From Cryptomeria japonica (lineage: Eukaryota; Streptophyta; Pinopsida; Cupressales; Cupressaceae): a stretch of DNA of 64,000 nucleotides. A program made the translations under genes and the position numbers. The notes under the pieces are model-generated. The model ran no database searches. It saw nothing but the letters and a program-made list of their open reading frames with translations, and was not told the DNA's origin. Every line of letters starts with the position of its first letter. Position 1 is the first letter of the stretch. Location of the stretch: NCBI RefSeq assembly GCF_030272615.1, contig NC_081413.1:552385136-552449135 (forward strand), in the 5' to 3' direction. Below are positions 57,951 through 64,000 of this stretch, piece by piece.

Positions 57951-58992
57951 GAGTGTGCATCTCAGGAAGCATAATGAGAAAAGGCACCCTTATGAATGCA
58001 AAAAGTTCCTGTTTGAATATTAATCTTTTGTATCCTAAAGAGTAAGTAAAAATTACAAATAATGGAAATTTACACTATCAGGATAAGTCAGCCCGATAAA
58101 AACACAGGAAACAAATACTAATTGTTGATCGACGTATCATATACCTATAACAATGCATGGAAATCCAAGGTCGGACCTATCGACATCACTCTCATCAATT
58201 ATAGTATGAATTCAACAACAATTATATCAAAGAATCATATACCGATAAGCGTCGCTAACCAATAAGCGAGCCGTGGCCCAGGATCTGCCGTCCTCCAACA
58301 TGTCCATGTAGTTTCACGTGGACCTCGACGTTTGAAACCGGTGAGTCCACGACAAGTCCACGTCATATTTTGTGGGTCCGACAGCTCAACCAAATTGACA
58401 TGGTATGCATGTCTCACACGTATGTCGATACATGTTGTCTGTACGACAGGTCACTTTTGGAACCAGAATAGACACATCCCACAGAAGGGTGCCCTAGGAA
58501 GTTGACATAAAAGCTACTACCATTATTGTCCTTTCTCGTCTGATCACTGCGCCTGCAACCAACTTTCTAGGCTGGCTGTTTCAGACTTCCGTGCTTTTTT
58601 CGATCATGGCAGAACCAGTTGGACTGCAATTCAAGCATTTTATGTGGATGCTCATCAATTAAAAAGTTTGAAGTAAATCCGATAAGATGCATTTTCTAAA
58701 GAGTTTACCTTATAACAATTCAATTGTGAGGACAGGGAATCTGTTGCACCGTGGCCTGTATAAATTGATTGGCAGAAGGCTTGATTTGACATAAAGCCTG
58801 CCTTAATTATCGTCCTTTCTCATCTGTTGAATTAGAGCCACATACATTGCGCTTACTTTTTGACTTGGCAGAATTCTATCTTTGATAATTCATGGAAAAT
58901 GAGCAATGGCCTGTTATGAAAATTAGATCTGAAAGAGGGGAATGACAAAGAAAAAAGCTCTTCTTACTCTGCCGAATTGATCTTTTCAAACA
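57951..58992. other. Spacer with one type II TIR-motif unit at 58395-58473
   Basis: Mostly unrecognised sequence upstream of the NLR relic. At 58395-58473, GACATGGTATGCATGTCTCACACG, TATGTCGATACATG and GTACGACAGGTCAC are followed by TTTTGGAACCAGAATAGAC. This is the GACATGCAT core type seen at 20150-20430. The rest may hold the promoter of the downstream gene. Confidence 0.5.
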
Positions 58993-60034
58993 ATGAAGAT
59001 AACAGCGCTACTTATATTTTCTTTCTTCTGTGTTTTATTTCCCCTTCTAAAAAAGAAACCATCTAAGATGGCAAAAAAGTTGTGTTCTTTTTGCTGTTGC
59101 TCTTGCTGCGGTTTAACTTCCCCTTCTAAAAAAGAAGCCATTTCTAGGTCTCCTGACCAACAAAGCACTACAACCACGTCCTTGCCTTTACAACCTTCTG
59201 AATAGGAGCCCATTGCTGGACCTTCCACAACCACTATGACTGATTTTAACAATTTTCTACACAAGTTCAATGATATAAGCCAGATTGAGGGTCTAATTCC
59301 GGTTTTGGAAGAGCTGTTGAAGATTGTGGTAAGTTATCTACACCTATGTTTTAAATTGTTAGAAATATAATCTTATACTACAGGAATTTCTGCAAATCTA
59401 CAGTTAACAATATCTTTTGCTTAACAAGAAGCTTAGGCTGTACTGATTCCAAATATGTTGTTGCCCAATACAGTCAGGAGATAAGAGTGATGATAGAGGA
59501 TCTAGTTCAGCAGCAGGCTCTTGTATTCAAGATGGCCAAATGATCCTGGAGATGCTAGATAAACGCATTGGCAAGCGTTCTTTAAAGGTAAAATTTCCAT
59601 TTCAGAACTATAAAGTTAACATTCCTCTATGATTTACCACTTGGCAGTTATTAAGCACTTGAAAATAAATTATTTTAAATGGATGTTGATTGTCATACCC
59701 TATGGATGGCTTCCGTACAGAAAAATTCTACAGATAGCACAATTGCAGAGATTGAAAATATTTGTATAGAAGTGCTCAAAGGCTCTGAGAAGATTCCTAA
59801 AGTAGGAATGGCACTTTGCATGTTGGGATCTGTAATCGAGAGATTTAGTCAGATGTCTGACAACAAGAGTGAGTGCCTTGAAGTTTTGAGAAGAATGCTT
59901 AGTCTTGGGAAGCAAATTCTGCAGCTGAATGAGCAAATTCCAGACCAGAAGGAAAAACTAAATGAGGCAGTTCAGTGCATTGTTGTAGGAAGCAGCATGT
60001 GCATCTCCCAACTTGCAAGGTCCAATATTTTTAG

Positions 60035-62148
60035 GTCAGTTCAGTTATTTAATGCAGACAATTTTTGTTGCTGCAAGTAATATTTAAATCAAACTTTTAA
60101 GAAAAAAATACTTTTAAGAATCTGCTTGTTGCATTTTTTTGTCTGGATAATCTAGGATTGATTTTTCTTTGGGATAAGAGTTTGTGAGTATAGTTTTAAC
60201 AAATTTGAGCTAGATGATCCCTTCTGCCAAATTAGATAGCACTTCAATTTGTTACATGGTTTCTTACTTCACTTGGTTTATAGATCATCATCTACTTGTT
60301 CCTCTCCATTATTCATTTGCTTGTTTTCTCTTGTAATAGAAAAAAATTAGTTACTATACTAGTGCTGACATCATTTTCTTTTGGTTTATTCTCTTGTAAT
60401 AGAAAAAAATTAGTTACTATTCTAGTGCTGACATCATTTTCTTTTGGTTTATTCTTTCGATTAGGATTTCTTCCATTCACAAGGTTTATAAATTTTTAGT
60501 TGCTTAAAGACAACATTTCCGATTTTTTTCCCAATGAAGAGATGATCATCTTCTCTTCTTACAAATCTTCCGATCTTTTTTTTTTTTCTTTTTTTCCAAG
60601 GAAGAGATGATCATCTTCTCCCCTTTCATCACTTATGAGATTTTCATGATTTTCTTTCAATTTCATTTTCTCTACTCTGTTTTCTAAAATTAATATGAAT
60701 TCACTAAATACAAGCTGTCCCAAAGATCTCAATTTGTGCTATAATTTAAGGGAACCAAATACAGGCTGTCTCAAAGATCTCAATTTCTGCTGTACTTTTA
60801 TTCCCTACATTAGATTGCTTTTCAATTGTACATTATCTTGGGCTACCTCTAATGATAATTTAGATTCCTCTTCATTGTGATCTTTGAAATTTTTTAATTT
60901 CTTAATGTAATTATTCTTCAAAATAACATTTTTCAACATGTTCACTCCATTCATTTACCTCTTTTCACTCAAATGCTTTCACAATCACATTTAAGGGCTT
61001 TCAATCTATTGATAATTCTATTAACACATTAAAGAAACTAGCTTTTTCCTATTTTAGCAATTCTATTTTTTGACTAATCTTAAATTCTTTGATTTTCCTC
61101 TTGAAAACAACTTTTGTTCACAAGGTGAGTATTTATTGTGACCATTCTTTCCATCTTCTCACTGTTTGTTTTTTAAATAATTCTTTATTCTTTTCTTTTT
61201 TTATTTTCTTTCTTATTATGGCATGTCTCATACTACACCAACATCTACCATAATTCCTCCAACTCAAACTCTAATTTTTTTAAACTTTATTTGCTAGTCT
61301 TATTTTCTTCTACCCCTGCCTTTCTCTTTTTTTTCTTTCAACTTGATTATCCTCTTTTTTCACGTCCTAATGCAACTCTTTTGCATCAAGAACCATAACC
61401 ATTATTGCCCTCTAAACTATTCAGAATTCTTATTATGTGTTTACTCCCTATATCTAATATCAAATTGATACAAACAATGTTTGCTGATACAAGTTAATCT
61501 AATTGTTAAGGAGTGAAAACACAACCTACAAGATGAAGAAACAAAAACTATTTATGCAAACTAATGATTTTACTGTCTGTATTCTATTAACTTACGATGT
61601 ATATAGAATCTGATGTAGAATAATATATTATTATAGTAAAAAATAAACATATAACACTTACATTGATCTTACAAACTAAAATAACACAAAAAAAGTCATA
61701 ATAAACTATAACAAATATATTTAAAAAAATTAATTTTTTTTAAATGATGTCTCTGATCTATCTCCTCTCCCTCCAAAACTAAACGAAGGCGCTTCCCCTA
61801 AATTGTCCTTGCTAATACCCCTAATTCAATGGCGACCTCATTTTTCATCATCATTTGAATAGTTTTATTTGAACTGTTACATGTGTAATTAATTAAATCC
61901 AAAACGTTTGAGTTGAAAGGTAAAGAAGTGGATTGGTGCAATGCAATGAAAATGGATATTGGATTTTAGTTATAACTTATAGATATTGGATTTTAGTTAT
62001 AACTTATAACTGGCTAAATGATAGTCTTCTTTTTCTCTGGAATCATTATATTTCTCATGTTTTGACATTTATTCAATCAACATATTTAATGTAATTCCAA
62101 TGTATGAATTGTGTGAAAGTTTCTTACCGCTACAATGAATGCCGATAG
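60035..62148 (+). other. Large intron of the NLR relic, with tandem duplications
   Basis: AT-rich, with a 63-bp tandem duplication (60328-60453). There is also a 70-bp-spaced pair of GAAGAGATGATCATCTTCTC (about 60537 and 60603), and a 49-bp pair around CAAAGATCTCAATTT (about 60719 and 60772). The exon 3 and exon 4 phases do not match with the obvious sites (2 against 0), so a small exon may be hidden here or a base has been lost. Confidence 0.6.
60328..60453 (+). repeat. 63-bp tandem duplication in NLR intron
   Basis: CTCTTGTAATAGAAAAAAATT starts at 60328 and 60391; the two units are almost identical. Confidence 0.95.
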
Positions 62149-63250
62149 TTTAAAGGCTTTTCAACTCAAGTAGACCGCTTGTATAGTGACATCCAATTGT
62201 TAGCTGGAATTGCAATAGGGAAAAGAGTAACTGACATTGGGGACAGAGTGCCCAAGATTGCTTCACAATCTCGGAAAATCTATGCATACCAACCCATAGG
62301 TAGGATATTTTTCAACTAGAATGATATTTTCTTATCATGTTTTGTGTTCTGCCACAAGCTTTGACTAAGTTTTTCCACAAACTTTACAGTTGGAATTGAG
62401 AGAGCAAAGGAAACTGTAATTCAGCTTCTGGATTTGAATGCACAAGACACAATACCAATTGTTGTGGTTGTCTATGGTTTCGGTGGGATTGGTAAGACCA
62501 CACTCGCTGATGCCGTTTATGCCCACCTCAACCCCCAATCTTATAAGCATTGCAGAATTCATATGAATCAAGATTGTACCTACAATGATCTGAAGGGCCT
62601 CCAGCAACAGATTTTGTATGGATTGTTCAGAGAGAACTTGCAAATGAAAAACTGTGATGAATGTCGGGGAATTTTACAATCATAGAGAATGCTAATCAGC
62701 CCTTACTTCTATACATTGACAATGGTCTCAAAAGTACAGATCTTGAACAACTTCTACCTCAAGGCTTGGGTAGTTGCCTCCCACCAAATAGTAGAATACT
62801 TATATTTGTCGACAGAGATATTGAATGTCGACAATATGATGTGAATCCTCTTCCAGAGACAGAGGCTAGAAAAATTTTGTTGAAGAAAGTCTCAGACTAT
62901 AATGATGAAAATAATATAGCCAATCTCCTTAAGCTATGTGGTGGTGTTCCGCTTCTACTAGAATTAGCTGGTTCACAATTGGCTCTAAACAACGGAAATA
63001 CAAAGAATATAGTGTTAGACATTCTTTAAAGAAGGAGAGAAGGTCAAGGAGAGAGATATAAATGACCGCATGGTTTTTTTTGTGTATGATAGACTCTTGG
63101 AACCAGTTCAAGAGGCCTTTTTAGATATCGCATCCTTCTTTTGTAAGGATTGGAGTAGTGAGTATGTGGCCTACATAGTTGGAGAGGAGGAATTGAGAGG
63201 TCTAGAAGCTGCATCATTCATCAAGACATATATCTCTCTAAACTATTGAA

Positions 63251-64000
63251 ACACTTTGTCTCTATTAAAACCAACAAAATAACCTATGAACCTCCTCGTT
63301 GAAGCTCTAATTTGTACAAATAACAAATAAAAACATGGGATGATTTTGATTAACCATTTAAAATCCCAAAGGAGTTATGGCATCCAAATTGGTTGGACTA
63401 AATCCCAACACCCACCTTGGTCTAAGATGCTTTTGATTAGCATATGTCAAAAGATAAAGGACCAAAAAGTAGTCAACCATTTTTGGTCCATTCACGGGAT
63501 AATTTGAGCGCATCATTACATGCTCACATTATGGCTTCATCAAGATGAGCCTAGAATGATCATTATTGTTGAAAATGAGGTGAAGAAAGCTTGCAATGCC
63601 AACTAAGATACATGTTCAACTTCAAATCTAAAATTAATTATACCAAATTTGAAACATAAATGCGATAGCACTATTGAACATAAATGAAAAATCAACAAAC
63701 CAATAAGACATGACCAAATTTACGTGGAGAAATCCTTTCCAAAAAAAAAACACAACTAGAGAAAGAGGGAAGTGTATTATTAATCTTCAAAAGATAGATA
63801 ATGATAATAATACACTTTACTTCACTTCTCCAACCAAACCTTGTAGCATTTCGATACCTTCAAATAACTCATATGAAACTTCTATGACATGGCTCCAATT
63901 TATAGAAAACTGGGAGAGAAAAAACCATAGTTGTTTCTCAAAATAAGAAGCAAAAAACCACTTGTGAAAGCCCATGCTTCAAAAATTAGACATCCATGAG
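63251..64000. other. Unrelated sequence abutting the truncated NLR, possibly an LTR
   Basis: The NB-ARC homology stops within FIKTYISLNY. The following AT-rich DNA includes TTTACGTGGAGAAATCC (about 63720) and CCCAACACCCACCTTGGTCTAAGATGC (about 63408), phrases I associate with plant LTR regions. No end, PBS or coding domain is visible before the window ends. Confidence 0.35.

Larger units (their letters stand above)
58993..63250 (+). pseudogene. NLR (NB-ARC) gene relic with unusual helical N-terminal region, truncated
   Basis: Exon 1 (58993-59328) starts with a hydrophobic stretch, LLIFSFFCVLF, and a Cys cluster, CSFCCCSCCG. It has one TAG near 59203 and ends QIEGLIPVLEELLKIV. Exon 2 (59474-59587) and exon 3 (59721-60034) keep phase and encode an amphipathic helical region (MALCMLGSVIERFSQMSDNK). 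After a 2.1-kb intron, exon 4 (62149-62299) and exon 5 (62390 on) join in phase (IYAYQP-IVGIE). Exon 5 holds the P-loop GFGGIGKTTLADAVYA, the kinase-2 position LLLYIDNG, SRILIFVDRD, GLPL-type CGGVPLLLELAG and an ARC2 stretch, YDRLLEPVQEAFLDIASFF. Frameshifts lie near 62660 and 63027. It ends at TGA 63250 in unrelated sequence without an LRR. Family placement is firm; the N-terminal type is inference. Confidence 0.85.

Overview
This window is repeat-rich nuclear DNA of a seed plant. The evidence is a plant-type LINE with RNase H and zf-RVT domains, a Ty1/Copia element primed by initiator tRNA-Met, a Mutator-like (MULE) transposase with a SWIM finger, an NB-ARC resistance-gene relative with introns, and degenerate plant-telomere (CCCTAA) repeats. 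The density of old, broken elements and the style of the NB-ARC gene suggest a gymnosperm, probably a conifer, but that is inference. I see no fully intact protein-coding gene; nearly every reading frame carries stops or frameshifts.

Layout. 1-6.6 kb: a broken LINE on the minus strand, its 3' end outside the window. 6.6-9.3 kb: AT-rich DNA with interstitial telomere-like repeats. 10.8-12.8 kb: copy A of an unrecognised protein family. 13.6-17.3 kb: AT-rich DNA with a possible tRNA-derived SINE. 17.4-34.6 kb: a mosaic holding many copies of a short inverted-terminal-repeat (TIR) motif, a minisatellite, a multi-exon plus-strand gene relic (about 23.6-26.6 kb), a coiled-coil gene relic (27.5-28.2 kb), a palindrome array with a long inverted repeat (28.9-30.0 kb), and a minus-strand MULE/SWIM transposase relic (30.8-34.6 kb). 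35.0-37.7 kb: copy B of the unrecognised family. 38.9-43.9 kb: copy C, on the minus strand, split by a solo LTR with a 5-bp target-site duplication. 44-49 kb: an inverted pair of related non-coding repeats and another minus-strand pseudogene. 49.6-56.9 kb: a complete but dead Ty1/Copia element with a 5-bp target duplication, sitting inside another minus-strand pseudogene whose frame rejoins when the element is removed. 57.4-58.5 kb: a cluster of the TIR-motif elements. 59.0-63.25 kb: a multi-exon NLR pseudogene with an unusual helical N-terminal region, cut off before any LRR.

Two things look least described. One is the family present as copies A, B and C: a conserved N-terminal region followed by a charged, coiled-coil-rich C-terminal region, with no enzyme motif I recognise. 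The other is a family of about 150-bp elements with the terminal motif TCTATTCTGGCTCCAAAA, found at about twenty sites and enclosing at least two unrelated palindromic cores. The nested insertions give relative ages: the host pseudogenes are older than the solo LTR and the Copia element inside them.
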